A stretch of DNA of 64,000 nucleotides. Source: Choristoneura fumiferana (lineage: Eukaryota; Arthropoda; Insecta; Lepidoptera; Tortricidae). The notes below the pieces were generated by a model. It saw only the letters and a list, made by a program, of their open reading frames with translations. It made no database searches and was not told the DNA's origin. The number at the start of each line of letters is the position of its first letter. Within the stretch, counting starts at the first letter, position 1. The stretch lies in contig NC_133473.1 of the NCBI RefSeq assembly GCF_025370935.1, positions 8,376,659-8,440,658 on the forward strand, written 5' to 3'. The position numbers and the translations under genes were made by a program. Positions 35,726 to 46,603 of this stretch are shown one piece after another.

Positions 35726-36540
35726 AAACCTTGTAAGCTAACAATCAATGGTTCAACCCGAGTTTTCAAGTCAGAAAACGGTCCCACTAGTTCCGATCTT
35801 TTAGAAAGATCTTCATCAAGGTGAATAATGCGTTTAAGACTGTGGCGCACCAGTCACTGACCTTGATGAAGATTTCCTGACTTAAAACGTGAATTGAACC
35901 GTATTAACCCGTCCAGCGACCTAGACTCACACCGTGTGTCTAACTCCACCTGTCAATGACAAAAAAAAAACAGTGAGAGCGACTCACGCAGTTGCGGACA
36001 AACTTCTGCACTTAAGGTTAAAATTCGTGTCTGACAAGAGCTTAAGAAATGTTGTCTTCTGTAAACTATAAGCTTATATAGTAAGCCGTCGCCACACTAG
36101 CACAGCCTCTATTACCTATGGAATGCAGGGTCGCGAGCTGCACTTTGCGCCTCCGTCCCAAATTGATTGCTCCGTCTACTTTTTAGCTCCGATCTTTTAA
36201 CAACTACTCACTTGTTGTGTTACTAATTAATTACACATCCTATTGCTGGGAAAATTACAACGTAAAAATGGATTTAAGAAAGTGTTTATTTTTTTATTTC
36301 CACTCAGTCATTCACGTAGGGAATCAACCAAATAATGGACAGCCCCATTTAGTGATATACAGTAACGCTTCTTAACTGATAGAGTGGGGCAACTGTTTTG
36401 CTTCAACTAATCTTCATTGAAGTTTCAGCAGTGAATTAGTGAGTCACGGATGGAACAATTTTAACAATTTATTTACGAGCGTCTCATTGCGCCGCTTTAG
36501 TTTCTCTTACTACGAATTGATCTAAGCGCGAGTATTACTT

Positions 36541-36559
36541 GTGTGTGTGTGTGTGTGTT
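36541..36559. repeat. (GT)n microsatellite
   Basis: Run of about nine GT units. Simple repeat. Confidence 0.9.
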
Positions 36560-36689
36560 TTTACGTGGTATCACTTCGTAGTAAATACGGTTTACTGCCT
36601 CGTACTACGTAGTTAGCACAGTGTACGCAGTGCGAGTCCGCGGCTCAAAATAGCTTATAAATATTTTGGCAAATGTTAATTTTCCATCG

Positions 36690-36865
36690 TATTTAGGGCT
36701 TTAAAATTATAAAAATCGGTCAAGTACGAATCGGACTCGTACATGAAGGGTTCCGTAAACAGTTCAGTAAAAGTTTTTCTTAAAATTCTTCTAACATAAG
36801 TTTTTTTTGCTGACTGTACTTTATGCCCCTGGTTACTAAAGTACTCGTCAAGATGAACCAAACGA
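36690..36865. repeat. Composite of two dispersed repeats
   Basis: Left part aaaatcggtcaagtacgaat, cggactcgtacatgaagggt, tccgta belongs to the 'cggccaagtgcgagtcggac' family also seen at 52634-52980. The right part ttttttttgctgactgtact belongs to the family at 35431-35725. The join at about 36790 suggests that one element interrupted the other. Confidence 0.6.
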
Positions 36866-37079
36866 GTCCAAACTCGATGCAGTCGAGTCGTTTATCACAG
36901 AGTACCTATGGTCACCCTCTAGCTTTATCATCAGATCAACTCCATGTCATAATAATATTGCATTGTCATCGGATTTATACGTGCGTGTAAAAGCTCAGCT
37001 CAATCGGTTGAAGATATCCAATTCAAATACCACCCGAGCAAACATAGTTAGTTACATTACATTGTAAGTAAATATACTT

Positions 37080-37320
37080 AATGCTTGAAATAAGTTTTTG
37101 TTAAAAATTTCATTTTGAATACAAGCTTTTTTTGCTGACTGTACTTTTTGTTGAATGTACTTGCTTTGTAATACAATAATTGTCACCAAATTTACATAAG
37201 TATGCCAAATTTCAAGTCGATCGGACCACTGAAAATGGGTCAAATTTAGCTTCCAAGATTTGCCCCAAACAAATAAGTAAAGAAATAGATAAGCTAAAGA
37301 AAAGTTTGTAAAAATATCAC
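37080..37320. repeat. 'CTGTACTTTTTGT' dispersed repeat, copy 2
   Basis: aatacaagctttttttgctg, actgtactttttgttgaatg, tacttgctttg, aaatttcaagtcgatcggac, cactgaaaatgggtcaaatt, tagcttccaagatttg and a right end gaaaagtttgtaaaa. Same order as at 35431-35725. Confidence 0.7.
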
Positions 37321-37489
37321 CAAAATGTAAGCACTTGTGAAAATATTTTGAATAAAAAACAATTTTGTATTCTCATCCCCTTTGCCACGCGCCACACAAT
37401 CAGAGAGTCACTATATTATATTATCGAAGCTTTTATTAAACATTATTAAAACAAACTTAAAGATAAATATTCAAACGACATAGGGGCTG

Positions 37490-37770
37490 TCACCTTGGTC
37501 GCCTAGCAACCAAAAAACGCTGAAAAAAAACACGTTTCTTGTATGACAACCGCCTTTAATTTGTAACTTTATTTTATTTTTAGTATGTGTTGTTATAGCG
37601 GCCACAGTAATACATAATCTGTGAAAATTTCAAGTTTCAACTTTTACGGCTTAAGAGATAGAGCCCTGTGACAGACGGACGGACGGACAGACAGACAGAC
37701 AGACAGCGGAGTCTCAGTAATAGGGTCCCGCCCACCCTTGGCACCCTTTCGGTACGGAACCCTAAAACAG
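37490..37770. repeat. Dispersed repeat ending GGTTCCGTA-type, with (GACA)n
   Basis: tatagcggccacagtaatac, ataatctg, agagatagagccctgtgaca, then a gacg/gaca tetranucleotide run at 37674-37707, then gggtcccgcccacccttggc and tacggaaccctaaaac. The gcggccacagtaatac part recurs at 52934-52970, so both are copies of one high-copy family. Confidence 0.7.
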
Positions 37771-39784
37771 GTGTTAGGTAGGTAGGTATACACGTCAAGG
37801 AACGTCGTCAACGTGACTCGAAGTAATGGAAACAGTTCCACTTAGTGCGTAACGCGGCAAAAATGTCGCGACAGGCCGTCACTAATTAGCACTAGACTCC
37901 AACCACTCACGCGCAGACAAGATGAACTCTATATTCTGTCGCCACTTCGTAGACGGGGCAACGTTCTCGAAGAAAAGAGCGAACCGCCTGAACGCGCTCA
38001 CACACACTGGTAATTGATTATCGCGTTGATTTCCATAACCGAATTGCTTTATTTGGATCGGGCCGTGGCATCAATGACATTGTAATGATTCTACATATTA
38101 CGACAATTGAGTTAGCATAAAAAAGTGGTAGAATGACAAGACGGCCGGAGCCTTCTTTTCCTATTTTACAGTTCGGTCTACGTCTCTCTTGGCATAGCGG
38201 TCTTTACGGAAGTATCTTTTTAGCGCTTAGCATTGTGTTCTCTCGCAGCGGAAGATTAAACATCCTCGTCAGCGATAAACGCCGCATTTATTTATTTACC
38301 GACGCCTTGGTTATAACGGAACAACGAAGCCCAATAAATAAATCCATTTCTTGTAATTCTCACAGTCCGCCCCGTCGCAGGCTGAACCTCATTCCATTCA
38401 GTGTGTCCTTATCGCGCGCAGGTTTAAACGTGATGTTGTCTCGTTCCATTACTTTGTATAAACCGCCCTGGGTCGGAGATTCTGAGAATTGGGCTCATGG
38501 CATTTTTTAGAACGCATAATAATTTGATCGGAAAATATTTATGGAAGGGGTGCGTCCACGCCGGACGCAGACTAGTCCCGAACAAGTCAATTATCATATT
38601 ATCAGGTCGGGGCGCGGCGGGGCCCCGCGCCTGAAAGCATCGCAATGGGTGGTACGGCACTTCTGACATAGGCACCATTATTAACTTGCGCATATTTAAT
38701 TATGTATATATAATGATGTGTATATACTGTACTGTGTGACTATTAGTTAGGCACAGTTAGGAAGAAATTTAAGATTATTAATTTGAAAAATATAGTTTCT
38801 ATTTTACAATCCTGGGAACTTACAAGATAAATGTTAAATCTGTACCCAATGTTTAAACACTTATGCCCAGAGACAATTTCAAGCAAAAAAAAATTTTAAA
38901 CTTAAGTGCTGTGTCATGGGTAGTTTAGTTAGAGACAGCAGACTAATAAGTGAATTTATCTGCAAAATTAAAAAAATAATATTGAAGCCTTTTTTTTACT
39001 CCAAGACTATTTTGCAGGCTTATTCAGGAGGGGTTTCAAACTAGTTTTAATTTATATATGATTTATTCTTGTTTTTGCCACGATTGTAAATAACGACGAT
39101 TCAACCTTTCTTATGACGTTAAGAAAAAAAATAACATTAACATTTTTTATTGAACGTATAGCCAAATGGAAGTGAAATTTGAGCTTTGTATATCGCGTGA
39201 AAATTAATTAGCGTTTATATGACATGACTACTGGTCTGGCATATACTTCTTTTTCTACTACTATACCTCTGGTTTCATCTACTAACGCCATGCAATGTAC
39301 CAAATACATTATCTTAGTCGTATTTACTTAATTTTTCCTACTGAGCAAAGCATACTCGTAAATATTACGAATACATTTATAAAAGTACATAATTGTATCA
39401 AAATATGTCTACCAAATTATAACTTCATGTGCAGTTTTATTATATTTTGTTATGTCCAAACGTAGGTTACGCAGTAAGCCTGATTAATTAGGTGTCGAGA
39501 AGGTTTTTTTGCACAAAGTTTATTTTCGTAGCAACTGCTACGACGGCTACGAATGCCGTAGCACGGTACAGGGTGAAGCTTCATTGAACAGCAACTAACT
39601 CTAAAAACTTATTTAAAAAACTTGCTTTAGCTTATAATATAGTGTTTCTAAATGAAACACTATATTCTATATATAATATATAATATAGGCTGGTTAGTAT
39701 AATTGTTATTTGGCCGTGATGATAGCGGGCACATGTAACGATGAAGATTGCTACAGGCTTGTTGGCACTAGTATCGTGTTCGTG
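37771..39784. other. No gene called; mostly unique
   Basis: A 125-codon open frame (38133-38510, plus) is open but shows no motif or compositional sign of a protein family and has no supporting splice context, so I do not call it. Near 37980-38110 there are many TAAT/ATTA words (taattgattatcgcgttgat), which could be homeodomain sites, but this is AT-rich DNA. A CGTAGC cluster lies at 39525-39575. Confidence 0.5.
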
Positions 39785-39896
39785 AGGTCCGTTTCACATT
39801 TGTGTCACGTTCACGTTTAGGGTTGTTTAAAATGAAATTATCGAATCTCAATGAAGACTGTAACGTTACACAGACCTCACAATATTAACGCCATCT
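39785..39896. mobile_element. MITE fragment with CGCCATCTAGCGATAT end
   Basis: The right part reads tgtaacgttacacagacctc, acaatattaacgccatctag, cgatat, matching the right arm of the element at 46343-46537 and fragments at 49030-49082 and 53100-53190. The left arm (gtgaggtccgtttcacattt) is weak. A LINE inserted within its end (39907 onward), leaving AGCGATAT on both sides. Confidence 0.6.
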
Positions 39897-39906
39897 AGCG
39901 ATATAT

Positions 39907-40346
39907 AAACGTAGTGTAGGGCGTCCTGAGGCACGCACGGTGGACGGACGACCTTAAGAGAGTCGCTGGCAGCGGATGGATGCGAGGGGCTGAAGACAGA
40001 GTGAGAGAAACAAGCTGAGATATGTGGTGCATAGGAGAAATTTGTGTCTGTACACCTGTCCAGTGGTGGTGTAGGGGTATGGCACGCAGCACGGAATGCT
40101 GAGGACCTGGGTTCGATTCCCAGCGCTGGTCTCTTTTTCTGCTGGTTTTTCTGTGCATCTATGTTATAGTTTGTATATTTTCGATATGGATTTTACGGGA
40201 TGACCGTAAAAGTAACAACATTTGGAGTTGAAAAAAAAACATAAAGACTCCAAAAACCAATCTTAATTTGAAGACAGAGTATTGTGGCGCACCATAGAAG
40301 AGGCCTATGTCCAGCAGTGGACTGCTGTAGGCTGATGATGATGATG
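39907..40346 (+). mobile_element. RTE-like LINE 3' end split by a SINE
   Basis: Host LINE: ARWTDDLKRVAGSGWM then RGAEDR up to 40002, resuming at 40281 so that ED-R-V-L-W-R-T-I-E reads on to EAYVQQWTAVG, stop, and a gatgatgatgatga tail. Removing the SINE and one TSD copy restores an uninterrupted frame. The LINE's own TSD is AGCGATATAT at 39897-39906 and 40347-40356. The LINE was therefore intact in frame here when the SINE arrived. Confidence 0.85.
40003..40268 (+). mobile_element. Full-length 266-bp tRNA-derived SINE, 12-bp TSD
   Basis: A perfect direct repeat TGAAGACAGAGT (39991-40002 and 40269-40280) defines both ends. A box TGGTGTAGGGG at 40067-40077 and B box GGTTCGATTCC at 40110-40120 give an internal polymerase III promoter. 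The body has gctggtctctttttctgctg, tttctgtgcatctatg, cgatatggattttacgggat and ends gactccaaaaaccaatctta att. It has no long A tail. It is the reference copy for the fragments at 1306-1588. Confidence 0.88.
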
Positions 40347-40384
40347 AGCGATATATCACGTTTATAAAGGATCAATGACTTATA

Positions 40385-40509
40385 AAATATATTGACCCGG
40401 ATAACTCACGTCTTAAATCGAATCGGAGAGGAAGGGCTACGGATTAGCCTGAAACATGTCGGGCTAAACTCGATTTAAGACGTGAGCTATCCGGGTTAAT
40501 ATATTTAAT
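40385..40509. mobile_element. Inverted-repeat element, ends ATATTGACCCGGATAACTCACG
   Basis: The left arm (40385-40421, tattgacccggataactcac, gtcttaaatcga) is mirrored by 40470-40509 (tcgatttaagacgtgagcta, tccgggttaatata). The loop has gaagggctacggattagcct, gaaacatgtcgggctaa. Non-coding MITE, not seen elsewhere in the window. Confidence 0.75.
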
Positions 40510-40725
40510 ATGTGTCTCAGTCTCACGACAGTTTCATGTTCAAGATCTATGACTTGACTACATATTACAGATAGTTCAGATCAAATATGACACTTAATGA
40601 TTGTTATTTGCATACATTTAATAAGACGGAACCATTAATGTTAGGTAGGTAAGAGTTGGTCCACATTTGTATTAATTTAGCGTATCGTATCTCGTGTCAC
40701 GTAACACCAATGAGTATCCTGGCTT

Positions 40726-40945
40726 AATACTACGAAGTTCGTTTTACATTTACGCAAAAAGTAGAGTGCCGGTACAGTCAACTACAAAGTGACCCCCTAA
40801 AGTTACAAAAATATGTATATACACCTTAACATTTAGTCAATAAAGTCGTGTATACATATTTCTGTAACTTTAGATGTATCGATCTCTTTGTAATCGACTG
40901 TTACATACGGACTTCGAATTTCGAATTTTGTAGTTGACCTCGTTC
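40726..40945. mobile_element. Diverged CAGGGCTACTACG MITE hosting a TACAGTC MITE
   Basis: The outer ends taatactacgaagttcg and cgaatttcgaattttgtagt are the worn arms of the palindromic family. The inner element 40773-40903 has ends TACAGTCAACTACAAAGTG and CTCTTTGTAATCGACTGT, plus inner arms with aaagttacaaaaatatgtat / atacatatttctgtaacttt. This is the reverse nesting order of 34705-34967. Confidence 0.72.
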
Positions 40946-41544
40946 AAATTAACGATCATGACATGATACTGTCGGTGCTACGCGACGGATATATGAACCG
41001 CTAAAATGACACTAATGGGGAATGGGATAGATGAAAGAATAAATGAAAACTATAAACCGATCCCTATAAAAATAAACTCTCAGAACATTTAAGATTAGAT
41101 CATAGTAGGGATGGAGATCAATAAGAATTATTTGATTTGATCATGAGCAGTGGCGCGAGTGTTCGGAAAATCTGAAATATACCCGGATTAAAACTATATA
41201 AAATTCATGTTTCAATACTTCATAAACGCGCAATGTATTATTAGCAAGTCAAATTTACGCAGTAACTTAACGCAAACAAAGTTTCACTCATGCTATTTGG
41301 TTACATTATTTTATTAATGTTTTTTATAATTTGTCATAGCCGCTGGGGTCCCGGGAAGTGTAGAAGGGGGGGGGGACCGTGGCGATGCGTTTCCGGCGCA
41401 TATGCAAGACAATGCTGCTGAATGGACCCATTAATAGCACAAATGAATGAGTGCGTAAAAACATGTGTCGGGATGAGGCCCCACTGCGAGCGGGTTCGGA
41501 GTAAATATAACATTTTGTATTTAATCATAACCCAATTTTGTAAT

Positions 41545-41938
41545 CACCAGTAAACTCCAGGTTTTTGTGAACAAGTGTTTGCGTCGCATATTAGGAGTTT
41601 ATTGGCCACGAACCATTACAAACACTAGACTGTGGGAGTTGACGAGCCAGAAGCCAATTGATAAGGAGATCCTATTGAGGAAGTGGCGCTGGATCGGACA
41701 CGTGTTGCGGAGACCCGATGCTCATCTCGCCAAACAAGCGCTGGAGTGGCAAGCTGCTGGTAGTAGGAGGCCAGGCCGACCCCGAATCACCTGGAGACGG
41801 TCGGTTGAGAAGGAGATCTCCCTAGTTGGGTACCATTGGCGAGACCTAGAAGCCACAGCACAGGACCGTGACGCATGGAAGTCCCTACTGCGAGCCCTAT
41901 GTCCCTGCTGAGGGACTACAGGAATTCATCATCATCAT
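41545..41938 (+). mobile_element. 5'-truncated RTE-like LINE, intact C-terminal frame
   Basis: A perfect 12-bp TSD, CAATTTTGTAAT, is at 41533-41544 and 41939-41950. From about 41549 to the TGA at 41909-41911 the frame is fully open and reads as the end of a non-LTR reverse transcriptase: QVFVNKCLRRILGVYWP, then LLRKWRWIGHVLRRPD, SRRPGRPRITW and DRDAWKSLLRALCPC. A short 3' part with catcatcatcatca follows. The catalytic core is absent through 5' truncation. Open frame and perfect TSD point to a young insertion. The partner family differs from the EAYVQQWTS type elsewhere. Confidence 0.9.
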
Positions 41939-41950
41939 CAATTTTGTAAT

Positions 41951-44900
41951 AAAGGACAATATATAACATTAGCGATTTTGTGAAATAGACTAAAATTATT
42001 TGCTTGTACTTTATTGTGTTATTGGGGTATCAAGGTATTGATTTAATTTTAAAGATGCCTGGAGATATTTCTGTATAGTCAACTGCTTTAACACAACTAT
42101 TGAAATTATTATAATTATTGATTTGACGTGCTTTCCTATTTATACATAACATTTAAGGCATTTATCTACACCTATATAGTAAATCCTCAATTATGCGTTC
42201 AAAAACCATAGGTAATGACCAGCATTACGACATTGGATTCTATTATGAACGCGGCTGTATCGTAATGGTCATTACGATACAGAAATCGAATAAAATACCT
42301 TAATATTCAAGGTCTGTCAAATATAAGTGATTTAGGCTGTGTCAGCCTGTGTCGTCTGTCGATCAGTCAGTCAGCAACGGTGTTGTCTTATAGGTATAAA
42401 TATACACGAACAACAGATCTGCGCCCGCTTGCATTGGGGCGGCGCGTGCGCACATGGGGCACTGATACATTGTCTTACCACGCAAAAAGACGACGCGGAT
42501 CATTCGTTACAGAATTTCGGAGAATGACCCTTTTATGAACTGAACCGATTCGACGAAATGCAATATTTTGTTGCCCCGCCGTCCACCGGAAGCGTTTTTT
42601 TCGGAAACATATATTTTTGAGGACGCAATCCTTGTGGAGTATTTGGGGTCATAGTAATATGTTTTACGTTTCATATACATGTAAATGCCATTTCACTGCT
42701 TATGCCATCTGTACACGTGCTAGTATTAAGCGCATCACTTCAGTGTGCTTTATAGGTAGGTATGTTTATAAAAAAACCCCATTCGACGCCTGAGCAGCTA
42801 GTGCAATGCGAGCGAGTGTTGCGTACAAACGCTTGTTTTCCTTTATTCAAAACGCTTGTTAAGCTTGTGTTAATTTAAAAATTGTATGTCTTTATCTAAT
42901 ACTATGACATTGCATTTGCTAGAAACAGAAGAACAATAACTTTTCTCACAACATGCTATAACTCTTTATCAATACCAGGGTGGGTTATTATTGCAACTTT
43001 TTGTTTAAAATGACTGATGAAATAATGTCCAACGATTAAATAAATAATTATCCCGCGCGCCACGAATGTTCTTATGGAGTATAGTAAGTTTAAGAATAGA
43101 CCACCAAGAATAGACCGACTCGGTTTTGTAGCCAGAAGTCAACTACCTGTGCCATCGCGTACCTGTTCACTCCTAAATCCGGCTAATGGATACGTGAAGC
43201 AGAATGCTATTCTTGGATTACTGTCAAATTCAACAGATAATATCGCTTCCTGCGCTCACTTTTGCTTTATTTACCCTATAATGCAACAAGTGCGAGGTTT
43301 TCTACCTGCATAACAATGCAGTCAGTTGCCGTTATGTGGGCCGCACCGCCGCACTGGCGCCAGACCCAGCCTCTATTGTACACTGCCAATTTTTTCACAC
43401 AACCTGTGATGGTCAACAATAGTCACTGCTCCATGACTTTGTTACAGCTGACCAGGGGACTAGATTTCGACATGGTGGCGCTCTTCAGGGCTAAAATCAG
43501 CTGAGGACATTTTACGTTGCGCTTCCGTTTGGACAAATGAATTGAGCCCAACAATAGACTGGCGTATTCTTGAATGCCAACTTTGAGCTTGCGCTTTGTT
43601 CAGATAAAGAGTTGTTCCACGAAGTTGATTTACTGATAGTATAACAAGGTCATTAAAGTGTGTTTGCACAATAAATACATGTATTTGGTAAAGTTTATCA
43701 CTGTGTCAGCGGCCGGAAATGAACCGTCTCGCCGCATTCCCGGCTCTTATCGTCGCGAATAGCTTCTACAATGTCTATTCCGATTCTAATATTTTGTTAA
43801 GAGTCAAAGTGTGTGTTTTTATTAACACGGATTATCTGCTTAATAAACTTAAGAGTTTAACACTTCAATGACATGAATGAACTTCAGCGTCTTTGTTGAA
43901 AAAACCAACATCTTAGATTAGTAAGAAAGAGCCGTACAGAGAGGAAAATTCTGAGACCGGCGATTAAACTTCTTACACATATATCCTTCGTTTTATAAGT
44001 AAGGGACCCTTTGAACGGAATGCTTAGCGGTCGTTACATGCTAAATGATAATCAAGTAACCCGCATGGGGTGTGAAACGACTTAATTGCAAGTATAAATG
44101 AGGAGAATGATATAATCATTGTGGTGCTTGCTGCAAATAGCGGTCACGTGGCCTGAATTCGCCACAATTGGCTTGCCGGGCGGAACAGGGGCTTTTGCCT
44201 ACGCCGGCACACAACACAATATGATGTGATTATTGCGTTACATTTAAACTGTAACACGAAACTAGATCGATCATATGGGTAGGGTTCGGAGTTCGGAGCC
44301 ACTATAAGCACGTGACATTTTTTTAACCAGTCTAACTTATAGTGTAGTGGCGAACATCAAGAGAGACTTTTGCCCAGCGGTGGGACAGAAAATCGGTACA
44401 TATTAAAAGAAGCAGCTGAATCACTGAATGACGAATTGTATAGTACAGAGCTTTTTGGAAACTCCAGCCCTAAAAGCGTGGAATAAGGTATGGAGTATTG
44501 AATGAAATATTAAATACCTAAAACTTGAGCTAAAAATTTCAAATTTTAATAAGTACTCGTATTATTATAAACTACAATTTTTACCTAAAGAGGTAAAACA
44601 GAGGATGAAATGTTGTGTGTAAAAACCATGGGAAAAACGGAACTTTCGAAGCTACAGATCTAAAAATTCAAATTTACTCTATAGTTTACATTCGTCGAAC
44701 GGAAAATCGAAACAACACGCGAAAAAATGTCATAGACATCTTTTCGAGTAATCCATGACAAACTTAATAATACAACAAATTTGAAATATTTTCACTTACA
44801 GCTTAAGTACATACTCTGCCTTAAGTTTTTGTGGGACCTAAACTAGCTAGAGCAGTTATGTTAAAAAAAAAACATAAAACTACACATTAACAATTTAAAT

Positions 44901-46312
44901 TACCACGCCATCGTGGGAACATGTTTGACAATGATAAATGAAAAGCGACGAATATATGGTTGCAAAGTCGATATCACTATCAAACGTTTATGAGCACATA
45001 TTTACAAACTTGTTAATAAATATGTAAAGGTTACGAAATAACCGTCCAGTTGGTGATTACCTATCACACTGTATTTGATCCGGTATTACAAAGTAAGAAA
45101 AGCTCCTTAGAAATTTATAAGATAAACGCTCATAATCATAATTATAAGCAACTAAGTTCCCGTTTTACTTCGCCGTAGATTTAGACTTCCTAATTATTAT
45201 TGGAACTTAGAAGAAAAACGTTTTTTTGCGTTATGTGACAACATTAGAACAGTACTAAATGTCATTAACAAAGCTTTGAAACAATCGTCACCTAGTTCTC
45301 ATGAAGGTGCATTTCCCACGCAGTGCACCACCTGGCACTCCGGAGACGAGAGTTGAAGAATGGCTGAAATAAGACATTACCTTTATTGATCAAATGATAT
45401 AAACAATCACTCACATTTTTCTCATACATTAAACTTAACTGTATTCGCATATTTATCCCATGATCGCACCCTATATTATTCTGTCAACGCGTTGGAAGTC
45501 AGACAGAACTGAGAAATACACTTAGCAAGCCAAATGAAACGCAGACGAGACTTTTACGGGTAAGGGACATGGTATAAGTTTCTTAATTTGTACAATATAT
45601 CAATCAACGTTCGTGGACCGTAAGCACATAGTTATTAGAACTTTGTTATTTATAGGTCAGTTTCAAGATAAGAGATCAGAGCCAATATGAATGGATGCAT
45701 CGAGATACGCCTCCGACGAGCAATGACGTCATTCCTAATTCTGTGCACCACATCAGAGAGACCGTCCATGACAAATGTGATTTTCTTTGTTGATGTCACC
45801 CTTCTTAGGTTACGTTCATTAACCGTTTGGTGCATATTTAATTCTTCATCATGTTAAGTGTGGATTCCGCTAGAGCTCCGTGAAGCTGGTGTTTCACAGT
45901 TTCTACAAAACTTTGTTTTTACAAAGATGAAAGTAAATAGGTGTACTGAGTATTTTGTGGTATTTTGCCACTCCAATGTTACATACTTAAAAGATCGAAA
46001 AGAAATATTTCAAGGGTCAAAAAGTATTAAAACAGTATTATGTTCACGAGCAAGTTTTAAATGGGATGACAAACAAAGAATGATTATTATCACCGGTCCT
46101 GAACTTTGAGCCCAGAGCGATTTCTGCAAGACATCTCACTAATAGATGTTTATATAGTCAAGCCAAGCTTGGATTATATTGCATCAAGTCGAAGCTGGTA
46201 TTAGACCGTAATATCTATCAACATTTATGGTTTGAGCTCAATTAGAACAACTGAGACTTTTCGTGTCCGCTAAGACCAAGTTACTATAACGATAACCAAT
46301 ATTAAACTAGAT
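41951..46312. other. 4.4 kb mostly unique, no gene called
   Basis: Only a short retroposon 3' end is recognised, about 44350-44395 (agagagacttttgcccagcg, gtgggaca). Several open frames of 60-85 codons (42339, 43074, 45650 minus, 45858) carry no convincing motif. A poly-G tract is outside this span at 41363-41375. No RNA gene seen. Confidence 0.5.
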
Positions 46313-46603
46313 ATTGTCCAACGCCTGGATTCTCGCGACCGAATGAGGGCTAAGAGACAGGCGAAATATCGCTAGATGGTGTTAGTATCGTGAGGTTTTT
46401 GACGTTATGGTCTTGCTTGCGATTGGATAATAATGAAATGAGCCAATTGCAAGCAAGACCGTAACGTCAAAAAAAACTCATTATACAAACGCCATCTAGC
46501 GATATTTCGCCTGTCTCCTATCTCTTAGTACCCTCATCCTATAGGTACCGTGTAACAGAAAGAAGTGATGAAAACAATTTCGATTCAGAGTGCGTTGGAC
46601 AAT
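46313..46603. mobile_element. ATTGTCCAACG MITE with a nested MITE
   Basis: The outer ends ATTGTCCAACGC and GCGTTGGACAAT are exact inverted repeats. The right interior (ctatctcttagtaccctcat, gtgtaacagaaagaagtgat, cgattcagag) matches the related element at 9582-9699. The inner palindrome 46343-46537 sits between left and right parts. The exact inner/outer junction is uncertain because both elements are palindromic there. Confidence 0.7.
46343..46537. mobile_element. CGCCATCTAGCGATATTTCGCC palindromic MITE
   Basis: The left arm agacaggcgaaatatcgcta, gatggtgttagtatcgtgag, gtttttgacgttatggtctt, gcttgc pairs with the right arm gcaagcaagaccgtaacgtc, aaaaaaaactcattatacaa, acgccatctagcgatatttc, gcctgtct. 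About 80 bp per arm with few mismatches. Fragments of the same arms occur at 39785-39896, 49030-49082 and 53100-53190. Confidence 0.82.

Noticed and set aside
37674..37707. CRISPR-like or satellite array
   Set aside because: It is a simple GACG/GACA tetranucleotide run that belongs to a dispersed repeat; no spacers.
38133..38510. 125-codon plus-strand open frame
   Set aside because: No motif, no similarity I recognise, no transcript context; left uncalled.
45650..45835. Possible Harbinger-type transposase N-terminal relic (minus)
   Set aside because: A short stretch (RISMHPFILALISYLET) vaguely recalls the start of HARBI1-like proteins, but the match is too weak to claim.
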